Assembly: GCA_049997955.1 (NCBI GenBank)
Contig: JAEBDY010000005.1
Coordinates: 372,001 to 436,000 of the forward strand
Direction of reading: 5' to 3'
DNA length: 64,000 nucleotides
From: Umezawaea sp049997955
GTDB lineage: Bacteria; Actinomycetota; Actinomycetes; Mycobacteriales; Pseudonocardiaceae
Part shown: positions 9,182 through 17,878 of the stretch, piece after piece
How the letters are laid out: each line of letters starts with the position of its first letter
Numbering within the stretch: the stretch's first letter is position 1
Translations under genes and position numbers: made by a program
The notes under the pieces: generated by a model
Told to the model about the DNA's origin: nothing
Seen by the model: the letters and a program-made list of their open reading frames with translations, nothing else
The model's database searches: none

Positions 9182-10144
9182 TCAGAGGTCGAGGACCAAG
9201 CGGTCGGAGCGGGATCGCGACACGCACGGGAACAGGCAGTCGCCCGTTGCGCGTTCAGCGTCGTCGAGGATCGAGTCGCGGTGCTCCGGCTCGCCGTCCA
9301 GGACGGTGGTCTCGCAGGTGCCGCAGGTGCCCTGACGGCAGGAGGACAGCACGGTGACCCCGATGCCGCTCAGGGCGTCGAGGAGCGATTGCCCCGGAGC
9401 GACGACCACGCTTCGACCGGAGCGGCGCAGTTCGACCTCGAACGGTTCGTCCCGCACGGGTGCGCCCCGGTCCTCGGGCACGAACCGCTCCATGCGCACC
9501 TGACCTGCGGGGTGGTCGGCGCACAGCAGCTCGACCGCGCGCAGCAGCGGCGCCGGACCGCAGCAGTAGACCTTGGTGGCCGAGCCGGGGGAGGGCAACC
9601 AGGCGGCGAGGTCCAGCAGACCCCGCTCGTCCTGCGGGACGACGGCGACCTTGTCGCCGTAGACGGCCAGTTCGGGCAAGAACCCCATGGTGCGCGAACT
9701 GCGCCCACCGTAGAGGAGACGCCAGTCGGCACCGACCAGCTCGGCCTGGTGCACCATCGACAGCAGCGGGGTGATGCCGATACCACCGGCGACGAACAGG
9801 TAGGACGGAGACGGGACGAGGCGGAAGTTGTTGCGGGGACCGCCCAGCGACACCCGGTCACCGACGCTCAGCTCGTCGTGCACGAACGCCGAACCGCCGC
9901 GCCCAGCCGGTTCGCGCAGCACGGCGACCCGGTAGCTGCACGGGTCCCACCGGTCGCCGCACAGCGAGTACTGGCGGACCAACCCGCCCGGCAGCACCAG
10001 GTCCACGTGCGCGCCCGGCGCCCAGTCCGGCAGGCGCTCCCGCGCGGGACCGCGCAGGATCAGTGCCACGACGCCGTCGGCGACCGGTGTCTTGTCCGCC
10101 ACGACCAACTCGACCAGCGCGTTCTCGACGGGGTTCATCGTCAT
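9182..10144 (-). CDS. PDR/VanB-type reductase (flavin domain plus C-terminal 2Fe-2S ferredoxin)
   Basis: Single-chain electron donor, 320 aa. Order of domains: flavin-binding barrel (RQYSLCGDRWDPCSYRVAV), NAD(P)H-binding fold (FVAGGIGITPLLSM, YCCGPAPLL), then a plant-type ferredoxin from about residue 235 with SSCRQGTCGTC and a distal Cys in CLFPC. This is the phthalate dioxygenase reductase layout used by VanB and some class I P450 systems. It sits directly upstream of the P450 in the same direction, so it probably moves electrons from NAD(P)H to the P450 haem. GAGGAG lies 5 bases before ATG 10144. Confidence 0.88.
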   Translation of the reverse strand: MTMNPVENALVELVVADKTPVADGVVALILRGPARERLPDWAPGAHVDLVLPGGLVRQYSLCGDRWDPCSYRVAVLREPAGRGGSAFVHDELSVGDRVSLGGPRNNFRLVPSPSYLFVAGGIGITPLLSMVHQAELVGADWRLLYGGRSSRTMGFLPELAVYGDKVAVVPQDERGLLDLAAWLPSPGSATKVYCCGPAPLLRAVELLCADHPAGQVRMERFVPEDRGAPVRDEPFEVELRRSGRSVVVAPGQSLLDALSGIGVTVLSSCRQGTCGTCETTVLDGEPEHRDSILDDAERATGDCLFPCVSRSRSDRLVLDL

Positions 10145-10213
10145 CGATGCTCCTCAAGGTGTACCGGCAGAGTCGAGGATGCGGTTGTGGCACCCCACGC
10201 CACCACAGCGCTC

Positions 10214-11509
10214 TCATATGCTCGAACAGCACGGACTCCCGCACAACGGGGGGCAGGAACGGTCGGCCGCAACGCCGACGGCACGCGCGACCCTGGTGGT
10301 GAACGAGAGCAGGACCGCGAGCGCACCGATCACCACCAAGGCCGAGGACAGGCCGCTGATCGCGTCCGACAGCGCCAGGACCACCAGCGGACAGGCGAAC
10401 TGGCCGATGAACAGGGACGCCGTCCACACCCCGGTGGCACGACCGCGCTCGGAGAACGTGAGCGCGCCCAACGCCCACGTGACGAGGGCCGGGAGCAACA
10501 GGCCGTTGCCCAGCCCCGCCACGACGGCCCCGACGACGACCCAGGCCGTGCTCGGGGCGAAGGCGAGGCCGGTCAAACCGGTGCCCGACAGCAGGAAGGC
10601 GAGGGGAACGGTGACGCCCGGTCCTCGGTGAGCAAGCCGGGGGAACACGAAGGCGCCCAGCGCGGTCGCCAGCGAGGCCACCGCGCTGATCAAACCGATG
10701 GCGGCCGAGGAGTCAACGCCGATGCCGTCCAGCACGTAGGACAACTCGACGATGAGCGTGTAGAACACCAGCCCTCCCGCGAGGGTCACCCCGAGCGGCA
10801 CGGCCAGTCGTCGCCACGGCAGCGCAACCCGCTTCGTTCCGGCCGAACCCCTGCGGTCAGCGGGTTCCCAGAGGTAGCGGATCGCCAGCAGGGCCAAGGG
10901 CAGGCTCGCCGCGTAGAGCCAGAACGGAGTTCGCCAGCCCTGCGCCCCCAGCAAGCCGCCCAGAGCGAAGAACAGGGTGGCCGCGACGGTCGTGTAGACG
11001 GTCTGCAGCCCGAAGTACCGCTCGCGTCGCGGGCCGTGGAAGTAGTCGGCCAGCAGGGTCGTGCAGCAGGTCATGATGGCCGCCTCGGTGACGCCGACGA
11101 GGACGCGGCTGGCCACGATCAGCTCCAGCGTCGGCAGCCACAGCGGCGCGGTGCCGAACACCCCGTAGGCGAGCAGCGCCACGACCAGCAGGCGCTTGCG
11201 TCCCGTGCGTTCCAGCGCACGACCCGCGATCGGTGCCGTCAAGCCGATCATCAACGCGGGAGCGGTGAGCACGACGGGTGCGAGCACGGCGACCCCCGCG
11301 GTGCCGGCGAACGCCTCCTGGATGGCGGGCAGGACCGGCGCGAGCAACACCGCACCGAGCACCGACAGGCAACTGGACAGCAACAGGACGAGGGCTTGGG
11401 CACGCCCCGCAGGACGATCGACCACAGGACCCGCGGCAATCCCGCCGTCAAGAGGGACACCGGCGGAACCGTTGACAGCTGGTACGGGACTTGCAGTTGA
11501 ATCCGACAC
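10214..11509 (-). CDS. Major facilitator superfamily transporter
   Basis: Membrane transporter of 431 aa with about 12 hydrophobic segments. The loop between helices 2 and 3 contains GRALERTGRKRLL, a form of the MFS signature, and a duplicated half begins near LPWRRLAVPLGVTLAGG. It is the first gene of the three-gene unit MFS-reductase-P450, 69 bases before the reductase. Import of the aromatic substrate, or export of a product, is the likely role. Start GTG 11509 follows GGAGAGG. The C-terminus ends in a Cys-rich tail (CPPLCGSPCCSS), which is odd for an MFS protein. Confidence 0.82.
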   Translation of the reverse strand: MSDSTASPVPAVNGSAGVPLDGGIAAGPVVDRPAGRAQALVLLLSSCLSVLGAVLLAPVLPAIQEAFAGTAGVAVLAPVVLTAPALMIGLTAPIAGRALERTGRKRLLVVALLAYGVFGTAPLWLPTLELIVASRVLVGVTEAAIMTCCTTLLADYFHGPRRERYFGLQTVYTTVAATLFFALGGLLGAQGWRTPFWLYAASLPLALLAIRYLWEPADRRGSAGTKRVALPWRRLAVPLGVTLAGGLVFYTLIVELSYVLDGIGVDSSAAIGLISAVASLATALGAFVFPRLAHRGPGVTVPLAFLLSGTGLTGLAFAPSTAWVVVGAVVAGLGNGLLLPALVTWALGALTFSERGRATGVWTASLFIGQFACPLVVLALSDAISGLSSALVVIGALAVLLSFTTRVARAVGVAADRSCPPLCGSPCCSSI

Positions 11510-11871
11510 GGGCCTCTCCGATGAGGTGCGCCTGCCGATCTTCGGTGACCGGCATCACTTGCTCCACAGTCTCGGCACCGCGGCCCGCGGGCGGAAATCA
11601 CTTGTACTGACCTCTGGTATCCACCGCGTGGATGGCCGTGGCCGGAGCGAGGCTGCCGGCAAGAGGTCGTCGGGCGGTAAACCAGGCCGAGCCAAGGCGT
11701 TCTTGGGGCCGTCCACCGGGTCGCGGTGGACGAGACCTTCGCACTGCTGACCGGATCGGTCCCAACGGGAGGACGTCAGCTACGGATCACTGCCGATCTT
11801 TACGCGATCCTAACGGCTGACACGCTCGGCCTTTACAAGTGCAGGACGCGCCTGCGGGTTGACTTCGGCTC
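11510..11871. other. Intergenic region upstream of MFS gene
   Basis: This divergent region should hold the promoters of the MFS-reductase-P450 unit and perhaps of the rightward transcript. Several short open frames cross it, but none has a ribosome binding site or a recognisable protein. No clear operator palindrome was seen. Confidence 0.4.
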
Positions 11872-12000
11872 GTGAACGGTTTGGCCTCACCAAAGCAGTT
11901 GATGTCGTTGGAAGACGTTGCGGCGTTGCCCGACGCCGTGCCCGGTGACGTCAGCACGCCCTGGTTCACGACGACCCTGCTGACCTCGACGGGTTGGTAG
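11872..12000 (+). CDS. Possible 42-aa leader or precursor peptide
   Basis: GTG 11872 opens a 42-residue frame ending at TAG 12000, 116 bases before the APC permease. About 80% of third codon positions are G/C, which is coding-like for this genome. The N-terminal half reads LMSLEDVAALPDAVPGD and the C-terminal half STPWFTTTLLTSTGW, a charged leader followed by a Thr/Ser-rich, Cys-free tail. There is no convincing ribosome binding site. It could be an upstream leader peptide for the permease, a small modified-peptide precursor, or chance. No family is recognised. Confidence 0.25.
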   Translation: MNGLASPKQLMSLEDVAALPDAVPGDVSTPWFTTTLLTSTGW

Positions 12001-12116
12001 TTCACCCGCCGTTCGCCCTGAGCACGCCGCGTGGACGGCAACAGTTCCTTGCCAGGGTTGCCAATTCTGCGTTCGTCCGTGCTTTTGGCACGGTGATCAC
12101 CGACTGGAGATGTCGC

Positions 12117-14102
12117 ATGACCGATGCACCTGAGCTCGTGGTTCCGGCACGGGTGGACAGCCCGGTGAGACCCGCGACCCCGTCGACCGGGCTCGGTCGG
12201 TGGTTGTTGCAGCACCGCGTGCAGCCCGTGGTCGGACCGGAAAGCAGCGACGAGCACACCACACCGCAGTCCTGGTGGAAGGTCATGTGCCTGACCGGCG
12301 TGGACTACTTCTCGACGCTGTCCTACCTGCCGGGCATCGCCGCGCTGGCCGCCGGGGCGCTTTCGCCGCTGGCCACGCTGCTGATCGTGGCGCTGACGCT
12401 GTTCGGCATGCTGCCGATGTACCGGCGGGTCGCCAGGGAGAGCCCGCACGGGCAGGGCTCGGTGGCGATGCTGGAGAACCTGCTGCCCTTCTGGCGGGGC
12501 AAGGTGTTCGTGCTGGTCCTGCTCGGGTTCGTGGCCACCTCGTGGATCATCACCATCACGCTGTCCTCGGCCGACGCCACCGTGCACGCCTTGGAGAACC
12601 CCCACGCCCCGGCGTTTCTGCACGGGCATGAAGTGCTGGTCACCGTCGTACTGCTGCTGATCCTCGGCGCGGTGTTCCTGCTCGGGTTCAGCGAGGCCGT
12701 CGGTGTGGCCATCCCCTTGGTGGCGGTGTTCCTGTTGCTCAACGCAGTGGTCGTGGTGGCAGGCGTGGCGCAGGTGCTGGCCGAGCCGGTCGCGTTGGAT
12801 CGGTGGGTGGAGGCGTTGACCTCCGGTGGTGGCGGGTTCACCGGTGTGATCGGTCCGGCGATCCTGGCCTTCCCGTTGCTGGTGCTGGGACTTTCGGGAT
12901 TCGAGACCGGGGTGAGCATGATGCCCCTGGTCGCCGCCGACGGCCCGTCCGCGCGGCAACGGTTGGACAACCGCGTCCGCAACACCCGCAAGCTGCTCAC
13001 CGCCGCCGCGGTGATCATGTCGGTCTACCTGATCGCGACCAGCTTCGTGACCACCGTGCTGATCCCCGCCGAGCAGTTCCAGCCCGGCGGCGAAGCCAAC
13101 GGGCGCGCCTTGGCGTTCCTGGCCCATGAACTGCTCGGTGAGTGGGTCGGCACCGCCTACGACATCAGCAGCATCCTGATCCTGTGGTTCGCGGGCGCGT
13201 CCGCGATGGCCGGGTTGATCAACATCGTGCCCCGGTACCTGCCCTCCTACGGCATGGCACCGGAGTGGTCACGCGCCGTGCGACCGGTCGTGCTCGTCTA
13301 CACCGCGATCTGCATCGCGGTCACGATCGTCTTCAACGCCGACGTCAACGCCCAAGCCGGCGCCTACGCCACCGGCATCCTGGCCATGATGGTCTCCGCG
13401 TCGGTGGCCGTGGCCATCTCCGCCGCGCGTCGACGGCAGCGCAAGGCCGCGGTCGCGTTCACCGCGTTGACCCTGATCCTGCTCTACGCCCTGGTCGAGA
13501 ACGTGATCGAGAAGCCGGACGGCATCACCATCTCGTTCTTCTTCATCCTCGGCATCATCGGTATCTCGTTGGTCTCGCGAGTGTCCCGGACCACCGAGTT
13601 GCGGGTGGAGCACATCGAGTTCGACGACGACGCCCGCCGGTTCATCACCGACTCCATCGCCTGCGACGGCAACCTGACCATCATCGCCAACCGCAGACAG
13701 GCGGGCGACGCCGCGGAGTACGAGGCCAAGGAAACCGAACAACGCGGCATGAACCCGGTTCCCGGCACCGCCGACGTCCTGTTCCTGGAGATCGACGTGG
13801 TCGACCCCTCCGGCTTCAGCGAAGTCCTGCACGTCCGGGGTGTGCAGGTCGACGGGTATCGCGTCCTGCGCGCCGGCAGCCCGGCGGCGCCCAACGCGAT
13901 CGCCGCCATCCTGCTGGCGCTGCGCGATGCCACCGGGGTGCGCCCGCACTGCCACTTCGAGTGGAGCGAAGGCAATCCACTGGGCCACCTGCTGCGCTAC
14001 CTGCTCCTCGGGCGCGGTGACACGGCCCCGGTCGTCCGGGAGATCATCCGCACGAGCGAGCCAGACCCAGACCGCCGACCGGGCATCCACGTCGGCGGCT
14101 GA
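12117..14102 (+). CDS. APC superfamily permease with C-terminal cytosolic domain
   Basis: Membrane transporter of 661 aa, longer than standard amino-acid permeases. WWKVMCLTGVDYFSTLSYLP at about residues 53-72 marks the first transmembrane helix, and about 12 helices follow to near residue 490. The last 150 residues are hydrophilic, with RVEHIEFDDDARRFITDSIA, and form a soluble domain possibly for regulation. ATG 12117 is chosen for GGAG 7 bases upstream; a longer in-frame TTG start at 11994 lacks a site. Substrate is not evident: amino acid or potassium transport are both known for long APC proteins. No c-di-AMP riboswitch consensus was recognised upstream. Confidence 0.8.
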   Translation: MTDAPELVVPARVDSPVRPATPSTGLGRWLLQHRVQPVVGPESSDEHTTPQSWWKVMCLTGVDYFSTLSYLPGIAALAAGALSPLATLLIVALTLFGMLPMYRRVARESPHGQGSVAMLENLLPFWRGKVFVLVLLGFVATSWIITITLSSADATVHALENPHAPAFLHGHEVLVTVVLLLILGAVFLLGFSEAVGVAIPLVAVFLLLNAVVVVAGVAQVLAEPVALDRWVEALTSGGGGFTGVIGPAILAFPLLVLGLSGFETGVSMMPLVAADGPSARQRLDNRVRNTRKLLTAAAVIMSVYLIATSFVTTVLIPAEQFQPGGEANGRALAFLAHELLGEWVGTAYDISSILILWFAGASAMAGLINIVPRYLPSYGMAPEWSRAVRPVVLVYTAICIAVTIVFNADVNAQAGAYATGILAMMVSASVAVAISAARRRQRKAAVAFTALTLILLYALVENVIEKPDGITISFFFILGIIGISLVSRVSRTTELRVEHIEFDDDARRFITDSIACDGNLTIIANRRQAGDAAEYEAKETEQRGMNPVPGTADVLFLEIDVVDPSGFSEVLHVRGVQVDGYRVLRAGSPAAPNAIAAILLALRDATGVRPHCHFEWSEGNPLGHLLRYLLLGRGDTAPVVREIIRTSEPDPDRRPGIHVGG

Positions 14103-14514
14103 ACCGAGGTGGACGCCCGGAATTTCTTGATCAGGTCCGGACTCCACGTCGGGCCAGCAGTTTGCACGCTGTTTGTGGACCGCATCAGCACAGTTGTCCG
14201 GTGAAACCTCGCCCTGATCCGCACTCGCCTTCGAGTGATTCCTGGGCAGGCGTTGATCTCGGGTGCTGCCGCTTCGAATTGCCGGGAGCGAGGAAAATTC
14301 ATATTCAGGAAGTGGGCGCCGTGAAGGTGAATTGCCTGCTGCGACTCCTCTGCGACAAACCCGGACGGGTATTTGTTCGGTGAAAGCTGAACCGGGTCAC
14401 GGTCCACCCCGAACGACATGCGGCCGCTCGGCGAGCGAGTCGAGCGGTAGTCGATTTGATCGTGAACTCCGCGGTCGGCCGTCGTGATGTCGTCAGCGGA
14501 CGAAGGGATGGACC
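14103..14514. other. Intergenic region, no gene recognised
   Basis: This 412-base stretch follows the APC permease. It has mixed composition with an AT-richer patch near 14290-14330. No frame with a ribosome binding site and no strong hairpin were seen. Confidence 0.4.
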
Positions 14515-14721
14515 ATGTCAGCACCGCCTCGCCCACGTCGACGACGACGCGCGGCGGTTGCGTTGATCGCGGCTGGGAGCGCCTTGCTCGCCGCTGGTCT
14601 GGTCGGGTTCGGACCCGGCACGGCCGGAGCGTCGAGCCACCGGGAAGCGCCCCTGATCGCGGGTGATCCGCCGGTGGACAACACCGACGTGTACGCGTTC
14701 GTCAGTCCCGACGAGGGCTGA
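14515..14721 (+). pseudogene. Truncated DUF4331 protein (signal peptide plus first ~30 residues)
   Basis: The 68-residue frame starts with an Arg-rich export signal (PRPRRRRRAAVALIAAGSAL) and continues into ASSHREAPLIAGDPPVDNTD and VYAFVSPDEG, then stops. SSHREAPLI with DNTD-YAFVSPD is the N-terminal hallmark of DUF4331 proteins, which normally run several hundred residues. Nothing resembling the rest of the domain follows in any frame before the next gene at 14851. It is therefore a 5' remnant left by a deletion, although its start region looks intact and might still be translated into a short exported peptide. Confidence 0.8.
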
Positions 14722-14850
14722 CCGGCCTCAGTCGGCGGCCGGAACGATCCTGCGCACCACGCTGCCCATCGTGCGCAGATCGCGCACCGATTAGGTTGTC
14801 GCGCCGGGCCCGTCTGTACGTGTGAGATCGATTCACAGGAGGCTGACGCC

Positions 14851-15435
14851 ATGCGGAAATTGACCTTTGGCATGAATGTGACCCTGGACGGCTACATCGC
14901 CGCGCCCGGCGACGACCTCGGCTGGAGTGGGGGTGAAGGGCCGGACTCGTCGCCGAGCGACGAGCTGTTCCAGTGGTGGTCCGACCGGGTGGCGGCGACG
15001 GGCCTGGCGCTGTACGGGCGCAAGCTGTGGGAGGAGATGAGTTCCCACTGGCCGACCGCCGACCAGCAGCCCGGCGCCACACCGGCAGCGATCGAGTACG
15101 CCCGCCGCTGGCGGGACATGCCGAAGGTGGTGTTCTCCTCGACGACCAGCACGGTCGACTGGAACACCCGCCTGGTCACCGGCGACGCGGTCGCCGAGAT
15201 CACCCGGCTCAAGGCCGAGGAGGCAGGCCCGATGGACATCGGCGGCGCGACGCTCGCCGGGGCGGCCATGCGGGCCGGGCTGATCGACGAGTACCTGCTG
15301 GTCACCGCGCCGGTCTTGGTGGGCGGCGGCACGCCGTTCTTCACCGCGCTGGACAGCTGGGTGAACCTGACCCTGGTGGAGACCCGGACGTTCCCCGGCG
15401 GCGTGGTGCTGACCCGGTACGAGACGAGGCGATGA
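14851..15435 (+). CDS. Dihydrofolate-reductase-like protein (RibD C-terminal family)
   Basis: Cytosolic NAD(P)H-dependent reductase-fold protein, 194 aa. KLTFGMNVTLDGYIAAPGDD at the N-terminus, ALYGRKLWEEMSSHWP, a DIGGATLAG nucleotide-binding turn and LVGGGTPFF near the C-terminus are typical of the RibD_C family. A perfect AGGAGG lies 9 bases before ATG 14851. These small proteins are common in actinomycetes and most have unknown substrates. It is convergent with the sigma factor gene downstream and ends before two hairpins. Confidence 0.85.
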   Translation: MRKLTFGMNVTLDGYIAAPGDDLGWSGGEGPDSSPSDELFQWWSDRVAATGLALYGRKLWEEMSSHWPTADQQPGATPAAIEYARRWRDMPKVVFSSTTSTVDWNTRLVTGDAVAEITRLKAEEAGPMDIGGATLAGAAMRAGLIDEYLLVTAPVLVGGGTPFFTALDSWVNLTLVETRTFPGGVVLTRYETRR

Positions 15436-15504
15436 GCACGGTCCACATGCTCGGCTCGTGAGGCCAGGTCGACGTCATTCCTGGCGGGCCCACTGTGACC
15501 CTCG

Positions 15505-15527
15505 GCCATGGGGGAACCTTCCCCGGC
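15505..15527. terminator. Hairpin after RibD-C gene
   Basis: GGCCATGGGGGAACCTTCCC and the following bases fold as an imperfect stem (GGGGAA paired with TTCCCC, closed by GGCC/GGCC). It lies about 70 bases after the stop codon at 15435. It may terminate the rightward transcript. Confidence 0.4.
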
Positions 15528-15620
15528 CCTTCCTTGCGTCGCGGCTAGCTGTTGATCGACTCGATGGAGATGAGGACGACGGCGTCGTTGATCGTGACGA
15601 TGTTCTTCGGGCATGAGGGA

Positions 15621-15645
15621 GCCCCGCCGGCAACGCCGGCGGGGC
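15621..15645. terminator. Strong GC hairpin terminator
   Basis: A perfect 11-bp stem, GCCCCGCCGGC with GCCGGCGGGGC, surrounds a 3-base AAC loop. It lies between the convergent RibD-C and sigma factor genes and could stop transcription from either side. Confidence 0.75.
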
Positions 15646-15733
15646 GGTGGTGTTCGACAGATCGGGATACTCAATGCGCGGTGACTCCGGTGACGGCGGC
15701 CCGTGCGCTGGACTCGTCCACGGGGATGTGCCG

Positions 15734-16747
15734 TCACAGTGTCGAGGGCAGGTCCAGCCATGGTTTGTCGGTGGCGTCGAATCCGGTGAGTTCGGCGATC
15801 TTCCCGTCGACGATGCGCAGGACCGCGATGGCGAAGAGCCGGTACTCCGGGTCGTCGGGGGTGCGCAGGTACAGCACGGCGGCAGGCATGCGGTTGACCG
15901 TCGTGGCGATGCAGCGCCAGTCGTCGTGGCCGCGCTGGAAGAGCCCACCGGAGACCCAGCCGTCCACCGCGTCCTTGGCCGTCATGAGCACGGCGCCCTG
16001 CTCGGGCAGCATCGCGAAGCGCAGGTCGTCGCGCAGCAGGAACATCAGCCCGTCGAGGTCGTTGCGCTCATGGGCGTCGATGTAGGACTTCACCACGCCG
16101 CGCTCGTCGGTGGACAGCTCGTGGGTGGCGGGGCTCCGCCAGTCCAGGCGGCGGTAGGGCAGCCGCTCGCGCATCGTCACGCGTGCCCGCTGCAGTGCGC
16201 TGGTCACCGATGCGACGGTCAGGTCGAGGGCGTCGGCGGCCTTCGACGCCGGCCAGCCGAGGACGTCGCGGAGGATGAACACCGCCCGCTGCCGCGGCGG
16301 CAGGTGCTGGACGGCGACGATGAACGCCAGCTCGATCGTCTCCCGCGCCACCACCGATTCCTGCGGGTCCTCGGGGAGCATCCGGTCGGGGTACGGCTGC
16401 AGGTGCAGCATCTCGGAGCCGGGGTCCGACAGCCCGGACGGTACGGGTGTGCGGTCGGTGCGCTTGTCCAGGAAGTCGAGGCAGGCGTTCGTCGCGATCC
16501 GGTACAGCCAGGTCCGCAGCGCGGCGTGGCCCTTGAACGACTCCCGCTTGTTCCACGCTCGCAGGAACGTCTCCTGCGTCATGTCCTGGGCGTCCTCGTA
16601 GTTCGCGAGCATCCGGTAGCAGTGCACCTGCAGCTCACGCCGGTGCCGCTCCGTGATGAGCGCGAACCGCGCCGCATCGCCCGAGCGGGCCGCCGCGATG
16701 AACGCGGCCTCGTCGGCACCCAGCGGTCTGACGTCGGTCATGGTCAT
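15734..16747 (-). CDS. ECF-type RNA polymerase sigma factor with C-terminal SnoaL-like domain
   Basis: Alternative sigma factor of about 337 aa. Region 2 is DAARFALITERHRRELQVHC with the DAQDMTQETFLRAWNK core-binding segment. Region 4 is LPPRQRAVFILRDVLGWPAS followed by a DNA-binding helix. From about residue 205 the protein continues into a SnoaL-like fold (VKSYIDAHERNDLDGLMFLL), the layout of SigX5-like ECF factors in which the extra domain modulates activity. No anti-sigma gene is adjacent. Two ATGs, 16747 and 16741, follow GGAAGG; both are possible and 16747 is listed. Confidence 0.87.
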   Translation of the reverse strand: MTMTDVRPLGADEAAFIAAARSGDAARFALITERHRRELQVHCYRMLANYEDAQDMTQETFLRAWNKRESFKGHAALRTWLYRIATNACLDFLDKRTDRTPVPSGLSDPGSEMLHLQPYPDRMLPEDPQESVVARETIELAFIVAVQHLPPRQRAVFILRDVLGWPASKAADALDLTVASVTSALQRARVTMRERLPYRRLDWRSPATHELSTDERGVVKSYIDAHERNDLDGLMFLLRDDLRFAMLPEQGAVLMTAKDAVDGWVSGGLFQRGHDDWRCIATTVNRMPAAVLYLRTPDDPEYRLFAIAVLRIVDGKIAELTGFDATDKPWLDLPSTL

Positions 16748-17164
16748 CAATCCTTCCACTGGTGCGAGGGTGGCTACCAGAACTGACGACGTGGCGGAGG
16801 ATTTCTGATCGGTGAAGCCGCTGGCACCGGGCCGTTCGTCAGGGTCGATTGCGGTTCGCAGGCAAGCTCACTTGTCCGACCAGCAACGGCGCGAGCACTT
16901 CGCCAAGCGCCTGGCGGATGTCCGCGGCTCCTGTGGCTGCCCGCGCCGGACGGGCTCGACGCCGTCCCACATCCGCTGATGCCTTGCTCACCGTTGTCGG
17001 CTGTTCACCAGTTCGGGGCATGGTCGACTCCAAGGACATGCCTGTAGCCGTGCCCGAACCGGGTGCGGTGGAGCTGCGGACGCCGTTGTCGCGGTCAACG
17101 GTGCCGGTGGTTGCGGTAGCGGTGCTCGGCTCTGCTGCTGCGGCGTGGGTGGTGTTGTGGAGCT
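16748..17164. other. Intergenic region, no gene supported
   Basis: The sigma factor promoter should lie here. Around 17038 a frame reads VPVVAVAVLGSAAAAWVVLW, a possible single membrane helix, but it has no ribosome binding site and runs into the transposase scar. No other feature was seen. Confidence 0.35.
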
Positions 17165-17400
17165 GGTGTCGTCGGGTCGCCGGTGGGCCGAGGCCAACGA
17201 CGTCGAGATCGCCACACCCGACGAATTCGTCGTGGCTCGACCGCATCGAGACCCAGTTCACCGCTCTGCGTTGCTGCACCCTCGACGAAACCGACCACCG
17301 CGACCATGAGCAGCAGGGCAGCATGATCCGCCGCTACGTCATCTGGGGAACAATCACGCTCAAGATCGACGCCTACGCGAGGTCGTCAACAGGCCATGAT
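17165..17400 (+). pseudogene. IS630-family transposase C-terminal remnant
   Basis: The frame containing NSSWLDRIETQFTALR, then DETDHRDHEQQGSMIRRYV, matches the C-terminal end of IS630-type transposases, where the Trp-Leu-x-x-Ile-Glu segment holds the last acidic residue of the DDE triad. An upstream piece, RWAEANDVEIA, is in a different frame, so at least one frameshift separates them. After RRYVIW the normal RNRHA continuation is also out of frame. No terminal repeats or other transposase parts are nearby. It is a scar, not a functional element. Confidence 0.7.
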
Positions 17401-17878
17401 CGATCTGCCACCCTCACCATCAGGCTGTCGTGGACAGATCCAGCGCACTGTGGACTGACCACCGAGCAGGACCTCTTGTACCAGGACGTGCGGAGGGAGC
17501 CAGCTGGGGTTGCCGAGACGGACGCTCGCCCTTCGGTCGACTCCTCTGGTCCCGGCGACTTCGGATGCGAGTGCCGCCTCTCAGAGACGTCAAGAGAAAA
17601 AATGAAGTCTGCACAGTCAGGCTATGCGGGGCAACGAGGTTGAGTGAGCGGAGCGCCGGAGACTGGCGATTCGCACTGCGGTGCCTTCGCGTCCAATGCC
17701 GCGCGCGACCGGAGACGGCCCTCCAGTGGAGAGCCGGGGGCTGGGCAAGCCACCACGCACGTCACTCACCGACCGGTCCGACTTGGACAACGTACTACTG
17801 GCGGTGCGCCCGGGTGCGAAAGCTTTGTGTCGGTCTTGCACGCAGCTGAGGCCTGGCACTTTTGGATGGAGCGGACCA
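17401..17878. other. Upstream region of the redox-conservon operon
   Basis: This stretch between the transposase scar and the first operon gene is about 480 bases long. It should contain the operon promoter, but no clear -35/-10 pair stands out. In-frame codons continue upstream of ATG 17879 to 17681 without a better ribosome binding site. Confidence 0.35.

Noticed and set aside
9146..11500. A 784-codon plus-strand frame over the reductase and MFS genes
   Set aside because: Its composition (Gln/Arg/His/Gly repeats) is that of an antisense shadow. The two minus-strand genes have clear motifs and ribosome binding sites.
11510..12116. c-di-AMP (ydaO-type) riboswitch before the APC permease
   Set aside because: Such riboswitches often precede transporters of this kind, but the conserved core sequences could not be found by eye. 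A covariance-model search would settle it.
15561..15660. Small minus-strand peptide frame containing KNIVTINDAVVLISIESINS
   Set aside because: The frame looks protein-like for about 22 codons but has no start codon or ribosome binding site and overlaps the strong terminator hairpin at 15621-15645.
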